From the NCBI GenBank assembly GCA_024235735.1, contig JACKLU010000026.1:1-15102 (forward strand): 15,102 nt of DNA, written 5' to 3'. The notes below the pieces were generated by a model that was not told the DNA's origin, ran no database searches, and worked only from the letters and a program-made list of their open reading frames with translations. A program made the translations under genes and the position numbers. Below, piece by piece: positions 7,068 through 14,468 of this stretch (the stretch's first letter is position 1; every line of letters starts with the position of its first letter). The DNA is from Burkholderiales bacterium (GTDB lineage: Bacteria > Pseudomonadota > Gammaproteobacteria > Burkholderiales > Nitrosomonadaceae).

Positions 7068-7985
7068 TCAACCTGGTTTTTTCAGGAACCGGGATGGATT
7101 CTGCGGTACATCCTTATGTCTGATTTCAAAGTGCAGATGTGGTCCTGTTGAACGTCCTGTGCTGCCAACTTCCGCTATTTTCTGACCCTGCAGCACAACT
7201 TGCCCAACTTCGACATGCAGTCTGGAAGCATGCGCGTAACGGCTAATCATATCATCGCCATGATCAATTTCGATCATTTTACCATATTGAGGATGCCTAT
7301 CGGAATAAACGACCACCCCACCCGCCGCAGCACGAATGGGTGTTCCTTTTTTGGCGGAAAAATCGACACCTTCATGAAATGCCCGTTTGCCGGTGAAAGG
7401 ATCAAGCCGATAACCAAATCCGGAGGAAAACCAATCGGTATCGACGGGCATAACCGTTGGCAGAACACTGCTTGACAGTTTTTCACTGCGCAATAGCGTT
7501 TCCAGCGCCTCAATCTTGTCCGTACGATCATCCAGCATAAGCGAAAGTCTTCTCAACTTCCGCTCAAAAGCGTCAAACGAAAGCGCCTCGGCGTTCAAGT
7601 CCGCATAGGCGCCGCCTTGCCCTGGCAACTGATCCATCATGAAATTATCCAATTCCAGTCCGGTTGATTCCAGCAGGTGAGCGCCAACGGCATCCAGGCG
7701 CACCAGCTGCGCCTGCATTTCACCGAGTTTTACCGCCATCACATTCAAATCATCCTGCAACTGTGATTGTGTTTTTTGATGCTTTTCCTCATGAGGATTA
7801 ACCAGTAGCGTCTTTAAAATTGGCGCATCAATGCGGTACGCATACTGTAATGAAAAATAATACAAACACAACGCCAGCATCAACACTGAAGCTAACAATG
7901 CAATAACAAATAGGGTAATATGAGCTTTGGTCAGAACAAACTTTTTCGCTTGCGCAGATCGACTAGAAATCAGAATAATATTCAT
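7068..7985 (-). CDS. Membrane-anchored M23 (LytM-type) peptidoglycan peptidase
   Basis: This 305-residue protein has a short basic cytoplasmic N-terminus, one membrane helix (about 22-44), a periplasmic helical, probably coiled-coil region (about 70-170), and a C-terminal M23 domain (about 185-298). Zinc and catalytic residues are in place: H204 and D208 in FHEGVDFS, H252 in RYAHASRLHV, and H283-L-H285 in GPHLHFEIRH. This favours an active endopeptidase cutting cross-links in the cell wall over a degenerate EnvC/NlpD-like activator, though the substrate cannot be told from sequence. GGAA lies 6 nt before the ATG. It is upstream of secA on the same strand, followed by two hairpins, and diverges from dciA across 25 bp. 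Confidence 0.9.
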   Translation of the reverse strand: MNIILISSRSAQAKKFVLTKAHITLFVIALLASVLMLALCLYYFSLQYAYRIDAPILKTLLVNPHEEKHQKTQSQLQDDLNVMAVKLGEMQAQLVRLDAVGAHLLESTGLELDNFMMDQLPGQGGAYADLNAEALSFDAFERKLRRLSLMLDDRTDKIEALETLLRSEKLSSSVLPTVMPVDTDWFSSGFGYRLDPFTGKRAFHEGVDFSAKKGTPIRAAAGGVVVYSDRHPQYGKMIEIDHGDDMISRYAHASRLHVEVGQVVLQGQKIAEVGSTGRSTGPHLHFEIRHKDVPQNPSRFLKKPG

Positions 7986-8010
7986 ATGCTATTCCGGTTG
8001 TATAAAAACC

Positions 8011-8526
8011 ATGACCTCTCTGAATATAAAATCTTTTCTTCAAACACTGGAACAGAATCCAGAGCATGCCGATATATTGACGCGGGCAAATCAACTTAAC
8101 AAAATCAGGCAGACAATTGCGGCAACTGATATTATCCCCGCCTCGATCAACAGGCATTACAAATTGGGACCACTATCTCAGGGTACACTGACATTGCTGG
8201 CTGAGAACGCTTCCGTGGCGACTAAACTCAAAAATATTTCTCCTTCAATTTTGTTGAAAATGCAGCAATTGGGATGGAAAATAACCGCCGTCAAAATTAA
8301 GCTGCAGAAACCCGACTTCAACAGCCATGAAAACGCCAGATCAAATCAGGCGACAGAATTTTACGCAAAAGCAGCGCAAAAAAGACTCAGTAGATCAGGA
8401 ATCGAAAGCCTTAATCACCTCGCGCGCTCACTACCCGAATCTGAACTGAAACACAGTATTCACGCTTTACTCAACAAATGCTGCAATTCTAACTCTTCTT
8501 GCAAAACGAATAATAGCGACAAATAA
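8011..8526 (+). CDS. dciA: DciA-family (DUF721) protein, replicative helicase loader
   Basis: I place the start at the ATG at 8011 (171 residues). The open frame continues upstream to 7927, but that would overlap the divergent peptidase gene, and the added residues look unrelated. The KH-like DUF721 pattern is visible: LLAENASVATKLKNISPSILLKMQQLGWKITAVKIKLQ (about residues 57-97), then a linker and a typical tail (LSRSGIESLNHLARSLPESELKHSIHALL). Known role: DciA binds and loads DnaB helicase in bacteria lacking DnaC or DnaI. Its position next to secA fits a common proteobacterial neighbourhood. The last 15 residues are Ser/Asn/Cys/Lys-rich and probably disordered. No Shine-Dalgarno sequence is visible. 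Confidence 0.8.
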   Translation: MTSLNIKSFLQTLEQNPEHADILTRANQLNKIRQTIAATDIIPASINRHYKLGPLSQGTLTLLAENASVATKLKNISPSILLKMQQLGWKITAVKIKLQKPDFNSHENARSNQATEFYAKAAQKRLSRSGIESLNHLARSLPESELKHSIHALLNKCCNSNSSCKTNNSDK

Positions 8527-8603
8527 GCGAAACAATTCTAGAATAATTTGGTTTGAAAGTCATTTTGTTTTTGCTTTACATCAGGCATCAATGCTGTTAG
8601 AGC

Positions 8604-10313
8604 TTAAAACCGGGATGCCTCCAAAATAACATCAGCACGTTGCCAGGCTTGCTGAAAAGCTTCACGTTCTTCTGCAAAGGGAAGTCCCTGCGCTTCGAGA
8701 CTTTTCATCAATCCAAACAAACCCCAGCCATTTTTAGGGAAATTCTTCAAATTTACCCGATAGACCGACTCTGCGCGGGTAAACTCACCCGTCTTCATGA
8801 GCGCCTTACCCAAAGTATGCCGTGTTGGATAATGCCAATAGGGCGGCTCCGTGTATGGCAAATCATCCTGAATTGCGACCGCTTCTTCAAAGGCAGCCAC
8901 TGCCTGGTTTTTTTGACCTTCCGCCATCAACAATTCCCCGGATATCAATTTATCGGCAATCTGCAAAATCGCATTCGCCGGATATCCCAACGCATCAAGC
9001 GCTTGCATGCGCTCGTCTGAGCCAATCGAATGCAACACTGCATACTCCAGGCGCGCAGCATCGGAATCATTCAGCCTTATTAACGCCAATGCACGCGCAT
9101 ATCGCCAGATCGCATTGGAAAATACCCAGCCCTCAGGTGGCAACGGCTCATCCAGAATAGCTTGCCATTTGCCAAAATCGCTCAGCGAACGTATTGGAAT
9201 CGTTTTGTAAAATTCAACCACCGGAAATTCAGCAACCATGGCATCGGAAACACTGTCAGCCACTCTGCGCGCCATAGACAAAGCATCCCGGCTGCGCCCC
9301 TCCATGCTATATGCCGCCCAAAGAAAATGCAGATTATGTGGATAATAAGCAGCCGGATAAAAACCTTGCGCATTACAGGCCGCGATATACGACTCATCCA
9401 CTGCCACCGCCCTGCTGTTGGCAATTGCAGCATCGTTATAACGACCAACACGCCAGAATATATGTGATGGCATATGTACCAGATGTCCAGCACCCGGCAC
9501 CAGATCCAGCAAAATATCCGCTGCCTGCTCAGCCCGCTCCGGAGTGGATGAAGACTCTACAGCATGAATATACAAATGAATGGCCAGCGGATGTCGCGGC
9601 GAACGCTCAAGCACTTTTTCCAGAACCCGGATAACTTCCGCAGTGAGTGGCTTTGGCGTATCCGGATCAAGCCAATAGTCCCAAGGCATCAGATTCATCA
9701 TGGACTCAGCATAAAGTGACGCTGCATCGTCATCTTCGGGATATTTCCCGGACAGGCTACGCACGGCTTCCATATAAACCTGATCGAGTCCATCACGCCC
9801 GATTGACAGATCGCTGTTATAACGTTGCGCCAGTGCGTCGATATAATCACGCTCTTGTGCATTTGCATGCGATTTCAACGCGATCGCACGCTGTATTGCC
9901 GCAAAAGCCTGGACACGGGCTTCATCGCTCATGAAAACCTTACCATCTCTGGTCACATTGATATTCGGCCCCAACGCCAAGGCCTCGCCCCAGAAACACA
10001 TGGCGCAGGTATCATCAAGCATTTGTGCGGCGCGGAACGCGCGCACCGATTCAGCGTGATTATAGGCGAAACTCAGCATCATTCCCTGATCAAAATACCG
10101 CTGTGCGCCGGGGTGATGCGTGGATACGGCATGATGATAATCACCCATGCCTTCAAATAATGGCACACCAGTCTGTTGTATCCACGTTTTTTGCTGCACT
10201 GCCGACAACGCTTCCGCCGGACTGGTTTGGATATTCCGCTGAGCGCACGCGCTGAACAGTGCTGCGACCATTATGATTCCAGCCAGACTTATTCCTATTC
10301 GATAGATGCGCAT
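8604..10313 (-). CDS. Large TPR-repeat lipoprotein of unknown function
   Basis: I choose the ATG at 10313 (569 residues) over an upstream one at 10349, because GGGAGGT lies just before it (10317-10323) and a clean lipoprotein signal starts there. The signal is a basic N-terminus, a hydrophobic helix and a lipobox LFSAC with C23 as the lipidated cysteine. The mature protein is helical with TPR-like pairs (for example about 72-112, 265-305, 330-350 and the last 120 residues). Distinct motifs are CAMCFWGEALALGPNIN (C103, C106), HPLAIHLYIH (241-250), GHLVHMPSHIFWRVGRY (276-292) and YPHNLHF (325-330). Similar TPR proteins occur widely in bacteria without an assigned role. The His and Cys clusters suggest metal, heme or redox binding (inference). 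The gene stands alone, convergent with dciA and divergent from the RNase gene. Confidence 0.8.
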   Translation of the reverse strand: MRIYRIGISLAGIIMVAALFSACAQRNIQTSPAEALSAVQQKTWIQQTGVPLFEGMGDYHHAVSTHHPGAQRYFDQGMMLSFAYNHAESVRAFRAAQMLDDTCAMCFWGEALALGPNINVTRDGKVFMSDEARVQAFAAIQRAIALKSHANAQERDYIDALAQRYNSDLSIGRDGLDQVYMEAVRSLSGKYPEDDDAASLYAESMMNLMPWDYWLDPDTPKPLTAEVIRVLEKVLERSPRHPLAIHLYIHAVESSSTPERAEQAADILLDLVPGAGHLVHMPSHIFWRVGRYNDAAIANSRAVAVDESYIAACNAQGFYPAAYYPHNLHFLWAAYSMEGRSRDALSMARRVADSVSDAMVAEFPVVEFYKTIPIRSLSDFGKWQAILDEPLPPEGWVFSNAIWRYARALALIRLNDSDAARLEYAVLHSIGSDERMQALDALGYPANAILQIADKLISGELLMAEGQKNQAVAAFEEAVAIQDDLPYTEPPYWHYPTRHTLGKALMKTGEFTRAESVYRVNLKNFPKNGWGLFGLMKSLEAQGLPFAEEREAFQQAWQRADVILEASRF

Positions 10314-10316
10314 TTG

Positions 10317-10323
10317 ACCTCCC
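10317..10323 (-). promoter_or_regulatory. Ribosome binding site deciding the TPR lipoprotein start
   Basis: GGGAGGT on the minus strand ends 3 nt before the ATG at 10313. It is a near-perfect Shine-Dalgarno sequence, though closer to the start than usual. It supports the internal ATG over the one at 10349, which has no comparable site. Confidence 0.6.
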
Positions 10324-10395
10324 GTCCGATTTTGATTTTTTATTTCCATTGAGTCCGTATGGAACTATTTTCCATTCAAACAGCACTCACTCGCA

Positions 10396-10401
10396 TATAA
10401 T
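10396..10401 (+). promoter_or_regulatory. Consensus -10 hexamer, possible promoter of the RNase II-like gene
   Basis: TATAAT on the plus strand. The best -35-like hexamers are TTCAAA (10375-10380, spacer 15) or CATTCA (10373-10378, spacer 17), both weak. Initiation would be near 10408, leaving about 135 nt before the RNase gene. It overlaps the start region of the opposing lipoprotein promoter. A second -10-like element (TACAAT, 10530-10535) lies nearer the ATG. Confidence 0.3.
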
Positions 10402-10410
10402 TGCTATGGC

Positions 10411-10439
10411 AGTATAGAAAAGTTTCCTGGCATGCGCAA
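10411..10439 (-). promoter_or_regulatory. Sigma70-type promoter for the TPR lipoprotein gene
   Basis: On the minus strand TTGCGC (10434-10439) and TATACT (10411-10416) are separated by exactly 17 bp. Transcription would start near base 10404 and give a leader of about 90 nt. The -10 matches five of six consensus bases; the -35 matches three. Confidence 0.4.
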
Positions 10440-10542
10440 AATAACCTCACCACACCTATCGGCGCTATACTCCGATGTTACTCTGCTGAAAAAACACAAC
10501 ACTCAAATCTTATCCAATTGATTTTGTATTACAATTTAACTT

Positions 10543-12399
10543 ATGAATGTTTTTTACGAAGAATCCGGCAACTTCAAGGTTGGCGCCATCCTTGCCGACA
10601 ATAACACTTCCCTACAGGTTGAAGCACCACATGGAAAGCGCTCCAAAATCAAGGCTGCGGCTGTTCTGATTCGATTCGAAACACCAGCTCTGTCAGAATT
10701 CATGGATCAGGTGCAGCAGATTGCGGACGGACTGGATCCGGATTTTCTCTGGGAATGTTGTACACAGGATATCGAATTTGACAGCACCGCGCTCGCCACC
10801 GAATATTTCGGGCGCACGCCCAATCCTGTCGAAGCTGCGGCAACACTGATGCTGCTGCACAGCGCACCGATGTACTTCCATAAAAAAGGAAAGGGGCATT
10901 ATAAAGCCGCGCCACCGGATGCTCTCAAGGCCGCACTTGCCGGTCAGGAAAAAAAACGCCTGCAGGCTGAGCTAAAGTTGCGCTACCTTGAACAGCTTTG
11001 CAACACAATACTGCCCGATGAATTCAAACCCATCGTTCCCAATCTGCTCTACAAACCGGAAAAAAATTCCATTGAATGGAAAGCGCTGGAGGAAGCCTGC
11101 GCGCAAATGAAGCTTTCCGTACCGGCTTTATTGGAAAAATGCGGCGCCATTCCTTCTTCGCACGATTATCATTTCAATCAATTCCTGTGGACACATTTTC
11201 CCGACGGCGTTGATTTTGACATTGCGGATATGCAACAGTCACTCGATGAGCAGGAAGACCTTCCACTGTCGGAAGTTTCGGCTTTTAGCATTGACGATGC
11301 AACAACGACAGAAATCGACGACGCATTCTCGATAACGCCTCTGAAGCTGGGCAGCTTTCGCATCGGCATTCATATTGCCGCGCCGGCTCTGGGTATTGAA
11401 GCGGGAACAGCGCTGGACAAAACAGCATCAAGCCGTTTGTCGACCGTCTACATTCCCGGAAAAAAAATCACCATGCTACCGGAACACGCCATACGGCGTT
11501 ATACGCTGGAAGAAAACAGAATATGTCCGGTGATCTCCTTATATCTCGATGTTGCCGATGACTATTCGGTCACGCAAATTGAAAGCCGCATCGAAAAAAT
11601 AAAAATCGCAGAAAATCTCCGGCATGAGACGCTGGAAATCTATTTCAATGAAAATACGATCAGCAGTACTGACACCAGCTATCCGCGTTTGGAAGAATTA
11701 CGTCTGCTCTGGCGCTTTGCCTGCAAAATGGAAACATTGCGCGGCAAGGCAAATGACACGAACAACAACAAAGTCGATTACAGCTTTGAAGTTGTGAATG
11801 ATCATGTCACGATCAAGGAGCGCAGGCGTGGCTCACCCATTGACAAAGTCGTTTCCGAGTTGATGATTTTCGTTAATGCGGAATGGGGAAAACAGCTGGC
11901 GCATGCCAATATCGCAGCCATCTATCGCAGTCAGGGCAACGGTAAAGTTAAAATGAGCACATCACCCGCACCCCACCAGGGTCTGGGCGTCTCGCAGTAT
12001 GCCTGGACAAGCTCACCACTGCGTCGCTATGTCGACATGATCAACCAACGCCAATTGATTGCCATGATACGCAATAACGCCCCACCGTATACGCGTGAAA
12101 GTGACGGTCTGCTGATTGCATTGCGTGATTTTGAGCTTGCATACGGCATTTATGGCGACTTCCAGCGCGCAATGGAGCAATATTGGTGCTTGCGTTGGCT
12201 GCTGCAGGAAAATATTCAGACCATCCAGGCACAGATAATTCGGGAGAATCTGGTCAAGTTTGAACACATGCCATTCTTTACGCGGATTCCATCATTACCC
12301 AATCTTGAGCCGGACAGTTATGTGCGGTTGGAAATCGAACATATCGATTTGCTGGATCGTACGCTCCGTGCAAAATTTATTGAAAAACTGGATTCCTGA
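10543..12399 (+). CDS. RNase II-family (RNB domain) 3'-5' exoribonuclease
   Basis: This is a 618-residue protein. The N-terminal part (about 1-45, GNFKVGAILADNNTSLQVEAPHGKRSKIK) resembles the small beta domain of a betaproteobacterial/chloroplast-like RNB subfamily, not the two cold-shock domains of E. coli RNase II. The RNB domain (about 240-570) contains FSIDDATTTEIDDAF, with D251, D259 and D260 matching magnesium-binding aspartates and E257 where E. coli has D207. SSPLRRYVDMINQRQL (R494, the RNase II R500 equivalent) is present. A degenerate S1-like end follows (SYVRLEIEHIDLLDR). Likely processive RNA decay in the cytoplasm. An in-frame TAA two codons upstream forces the start to 10543 or later; no Shine-Dalgarno sequence is visible. 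Confidence 0.88.
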   Translation: MNVFYEESGNFKVGAILADNNTSLQVEAPHGKRSKIKAAAVLIRFETPALSEFMDQVQQIADGLDPDFLWECCTQDIEFDSTALATEYFGRTPNPVEAAATLMLLHSAPMYFHKKGKGHYKAAPPDALKAALAGQEKKRLQAELKLRYLEQLCNTILPDEFKPIVPNLLYKPEKNSIEWKALEEACAQMKLSVPALLEKCGAIPSSHDYHFNQFLWTHFPDGVDFDIADMQQSLDEQEDLPLSEVSAFSIDDATTTEIDDAFSITPLKLGSFRIGIHIAAPALGIEAGTALDKTASSRLSTVYIPGKKITMLPEHAIRRYTLEENRICPVISLYLDVADDYSVTQIESRIEKIKIAENLRHETLEIYFNENTISSTDTSYPRLEELRLLWRFACKMETLRGKANDTNNNKVDYSFEVVNDHVTIKERRRGSPIDKVVSELMIFVNAEWGKQLAHANIAAIYRSQGNGKVKMSTSPAPHQGLGVSQYAWTSSPLRRYVDMINQRQLIAMIRNNAPPYTRESDGLLIALRDFELAYGIYGDFQRAMEQYWCLRWLLQENIQTIQAQIIRENLVKFEHMPFFTRIPSLPNLEPDSYVRLEIEHIDLLDRTLRAKFIEKLDS

Positions 12400-12520
12400 T
12401 TGATGCTGAAAACTGATAAAACACTGCTTCCCGGCCACATTATTTTTATATGACAATTCATCCGCAGTTGCCATAGAATATTACACAGTTTTTCTACTTA
12501 CTCGAATATATAACACCGCC

Positions 12521-13432
12521 TTGTCAGTCGCGCGCAACATACAACCACCTATAACAATAGGCGTACACAACAGCAAGCAGACGAATCATTTGCTTACTGC
12601 ACTGATTCTTTCCTCTCTTCTGCACCTTGCCATATTGTTCGGCGTGACATTCGAATTTCCCGCGCCCGATTCCAACCGAATCGCCACGTCGCTGGAAGTT
12701 GTTCTGGTCAACAGCAAAACAGAAATCAAACCCGTTGACACCGAATTGCTTGCACAATCCAATCTCGATGGCGGCGGCAATGTCGATGAAAACCGGCGGG
12801 CAAAAACCCCCTTCCCAGTCATCCCAAAAAGCAAACCGACTATAGATCATTTCAGCTCGGAAGAGAAAGTCAAAAAACTGGAGCAAGCACAACAACAATT
12901 GATGACCGCACTACAGAGCGAAGAAATCATTCCGCTCATTGATGCTGATCAGATCCAACCCGAAAAACAACACACAATACCCGATGCAACCGATCTATTG
13001 CAACGCAGCCTGGATATCGCTCGTCTCAAGGCGCAGATTGCCGAGGATCATGAAGCCTATCAAAAACGTCCGAAACGGAAATTTGTCGGCGCACGCACCA
13101 CTGAGTATCGTTTTGCCCGATATGTCGAGGACTGGCGCCTGAAGGTTGAGCGCATAGGCAACCTGAACTATCCGGAAGACGCGAAAAGACAAAAACTCTA
13201 TGGCAATCTGCAACTCACCGTTGGCATACGCGCGGATGGCAGCCTCGAATCCATCGGCATTAACCGCTCTTCCGGCATCAAAATACTCGACGATGCCGCT
13301 ATCCGCATTGTCAGACTGGCCGGCAAAAACGGCTTTGCGCCTTTTCCGCCGGATATCAGCCGGGATACCGATATTCTGCATATTACACGAACCTGGGTAT
13401 TTGCACGTTCGGATACATTGACAAGCCAATAA
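12521..13432 (+). CDS. TonB-family energy transducer
   Basis: The frame from TTG at 12521 gives 303 residues: a short cytoplasmic N-terminus, one membrane helix (about 24-43) with the SxxxH motif of TonB proteins (S31, H35 in SSLLH), a charged, partly coiled periplasmic spacer (about 100-180), and a C-terminal TonB domain (about 205-295; RLKVERIGNLNYPEDAKRQK, VGIRADGSLESIGINRSSGIKILDDAAIRIV, FAPFP). Known role: couples ExbB-ExbD proton flow to outer-membrane receptors. The classic Pro-Glu/Pro-Lys repeats are missing, as in many betaproteobacterial homologues. No exbBD is nearby. There is no ATG before the membrane helix; TTG at 12521 or 12590 are the only standard starts. The order RNase, tonB, aroE is familiar in betaproteobacteria. 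Confidence 0.85.
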   Translation: MSVARNIQPPITIGVHNSKQTNHLLTALILSSLLHLAILFGVTFEFPAPDSNRIATSLEVVLVNSKTEIKPVDTELLAQSNLDGGGNVDENRRAKTPFPVIPKSKPTIDHFSSEEKVKKLEQAQQQLMTALQSEEIIPLIDADQIQPEKQHTIPDATDLLQRSLDIARLKAQIAEDHEAYQKRPKRKFVGARTTEYRFARYVEDWRLKVERIGNLNYPEDAKRQKLYGNLQLTVGIRADGSLESIGINRSSGIKILDDAAIRIVRLAGKNGFAPFPPDISRDTDILHITRTWVFARSDTLTSQ

Positions 13433-13454
13433 TTTCAGTGGGTACACGCATTTC

Positions 13455-14276
13455 ATGACAGACCGCTACGCCGTCGTCGGCAACCCTGTTGTACACAGCA
13501 AATCACCGCTGATTCACGCTGCTTTCGCTCGGCAAACGCATCAGGATTTACATTATGAAGCCATTCTTGCGCCACTCGACGGTTTCATCAGCACTGTCGA
13601 GATATTTCGCCAGCAAGGCGGCAAAGGCATGAACATTACAGTACCGTTCAAACTGCAAGCTCATCAATTAGCCAACGAACTGACTGAACGCGCCAGAGTC
13701 GCACAAGCTGTCAATACGTTCAAATTCGAAAACGAAACAGTTCTTGGCGACAATACCGACGGCGCCGGACTGATGCGGGACATCACTGCAAATCTGAACC
13801 TTCCCGTCTATGGCAAACGCGTACTGCTGATGGGCGCGGGTGGCGCATCACGCGGCGTCATTCTGCCCCTGTTGCAACAACAACCGGCTTTACTTGCAGT
13901 GGCCAACCGCACGCCACGGAAGGCGTTCGATCTACAACAACAATTTGCCACTTATGGCCAGATCAGCGCGGGAGGGTACATGGATTTTGCAGGCGAACAG
14001 TTTGACATCGTGATCAACGCCACCGCCGCCAGCTTGAATGACGACCTGCCTGAATTACCGGAGGGCATTTTTGCAGCCAGAGCACTCGCCTACGATATGA
14101 TGTACAGCAATAAACCCACGCGCTTTCTCCAATACGCCGCTCAGCGTGGCGTGCCGCATCTTGCCGACGGCATCGGCATGCTGGTTGAACAGGCAGCCGA
14201 GTCATTTTATCTCTGGCGCGATATCAGACCGGATACCCGCGCCGTTATTGCGCAACTGAGAAATTCACGTAACTAA
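13455..14276 (+). CDS. aroE: Shikimate dehydrogenase (NADP+)
   Basis: This 273-residue cytoplasmic enzyme reduces 3-dehydroshikimate to shikimate in aromatic amino-acid synthesis. Substrate-binding S15 and S17 (VVHSKSPLIH), catalytic K66 (NITVPFK), N87 (AVNT) and D102 (GDNTDG) are all present. The nucleotide-binding domain has GAGGASRG (127-134) and NRTPRKA, which is typical for NADP preference. The C-terminal DGIGMLVEQAAESFYLWRDIRP is the usual closing motif. It starts 22 bp after the tonB stop and is probably co-transcribed with it; the ribosome binding site is weak (GTGGG). The length is normal. Confidence 0.96.
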   Translation: MTDRYAVVGNPVVHSKSPLIHAAFARQTHQDLHYEAILAPLDGFISTVEIFRQQGGKGMNITVPFKLQAHQLANELTERARVAQAVNTFKFENETVLGDNTDGAGLMRDITANLNLPVYGKRVLLMGAGGASRGVILPLLQQQPALLAVANRTPRKAFDLQQQFATYGQISAGGYMDFAGEQFDIVINATAASLNDDLPELPEGIFAARALAYDMMYSNKPTRFLQYAAQRGVPHLADGIGMLVEQAAESFYLWRDIRPDTRAVIAQLRNSRN

Positions 14277-14278
14277 CC

Positions 14279-14303
14279 GAAAAATAGACTGTTCTCATTT
14301 TTC
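14279..14303 (+). terminator. Weak terminator-like hairpin after aroE
   Basis: GAAAAATAGA (14279-14288) pairs with TCT (14293-14295) and ATTTTTC (14297-14303), with C14296 bulged and a CTGT loop. It starts 2 nt after the aroE stop codon. The stem is AT-rich and only TTT follows, so termination would be inefficient. Confidence 0.35.
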
Positions 14304-14304
14304 T

Positions 14305-14318
14305 TTGACATAGGTCAA
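14305..14318 (+). promoter_or_regulatory. FNR/CRP-superfamily-type operator box
   Basis: TTGACATAGGTCAA is a perfect inverted repeat, TTGAC-N4-GTCAA. It has the form of binding sites for FNR, ANR, DNR and NNR-type regulators (FNR consensus TTGAT-N4-ATCAA). It is centred at 14311.5, about 49.5 bp upstream of the start predicted from the adjacent promoter. The half-site change from T to C at position 5 makes assignment to a specific regulator uncertain. Confidence 0.6.
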
Positions 14319-14325
14319 TAAATGA

Positions 14326-14354
14326 TTGACCCGCTATTTTGATCGGCGTAGAGT
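14326..14354 (+). promoter_or_regulatory. Sigma70 promoter of the CBS-domain gene
   Basis: TTGACC (14326-14331) and TAGAGT (14349-14354) are separated by exactly 17 bp. The -35 matches five of six consensus bases and the -10 four. Transcription would start near 14361, giving a leader of about 108 nt. The FNR-like box ends 7 bp upstream of the -35 element. Confidence 0.55.
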
Positions 14355-14453
14355 GTGCATTAAGACAAGCGCATTATCCTTTGTATCTCCTTAACATGAT
14401 GATGTTACTTGTTTTTCTGATTTCATATTCATGTTCTCATCCATCCATTTATG

Positions 14454-14460
14454 AAGGAGG
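14454..14460 (+). promoter_or_regulatory. Strong ribosome binding site of the CBS-domain gene
   Basis: AAGGAGG lies 8 nt before the ATG at 14469. An earlier in-frame ATG at 14451 directly precedes and overlaps this site and has no site of its own, so 14469 is the true start. It is the clearest Shine-Dalgarno sequence in the window. Confidence 0.85.
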
Positions 14461-14468
14461 ATCCTGTA

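Noticed and set aside
7927..8010. N-terminal extension of the dciA frame
   Set aside because: It would overlap the M23 peptidase coding start, and the 28 extra residues do not look like DciA; the family-like sequence starts after the ATG at 8011.
8531..8545. Palindrome ATTCTAGAAT after dciA as a terminator
   Set aside because: The stem is only 5 bp with no loop and no T-run follows directly; a chance palindrome in AT-rich DNA explains it.
8583..8620. Inverted repeat AGGCATC/GATGCCT across the TPR lipoprotein stop codon
   Set aside because: Seven base pairs with a 24-base loop and no T-tract on either strand; too weak to call a terminator.
10314..10349. Upstream ATG of the TPR lipoprotein
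   Set aside because: It would add 12 polar residues before the lipoprotein signal and has no Shine-Dalgarno sequence, while the ATG at 10313 has GGGAGGT.
14305..14333. TTGACA at 14305-14310 as a promoter -35 element
   Set aside because: The bases 17 bp downstream (GACCCG) are nothing like a -10; the same bases are better explained as the left half of the FNR/CRP-type box.
14451..14468. Upstream in-frame ATG of the CBS gene
   Set aside because: This ATG sits directly against the AAGGAGG element that serves the ATG at 14469, and has no ribosome binding site of its own.
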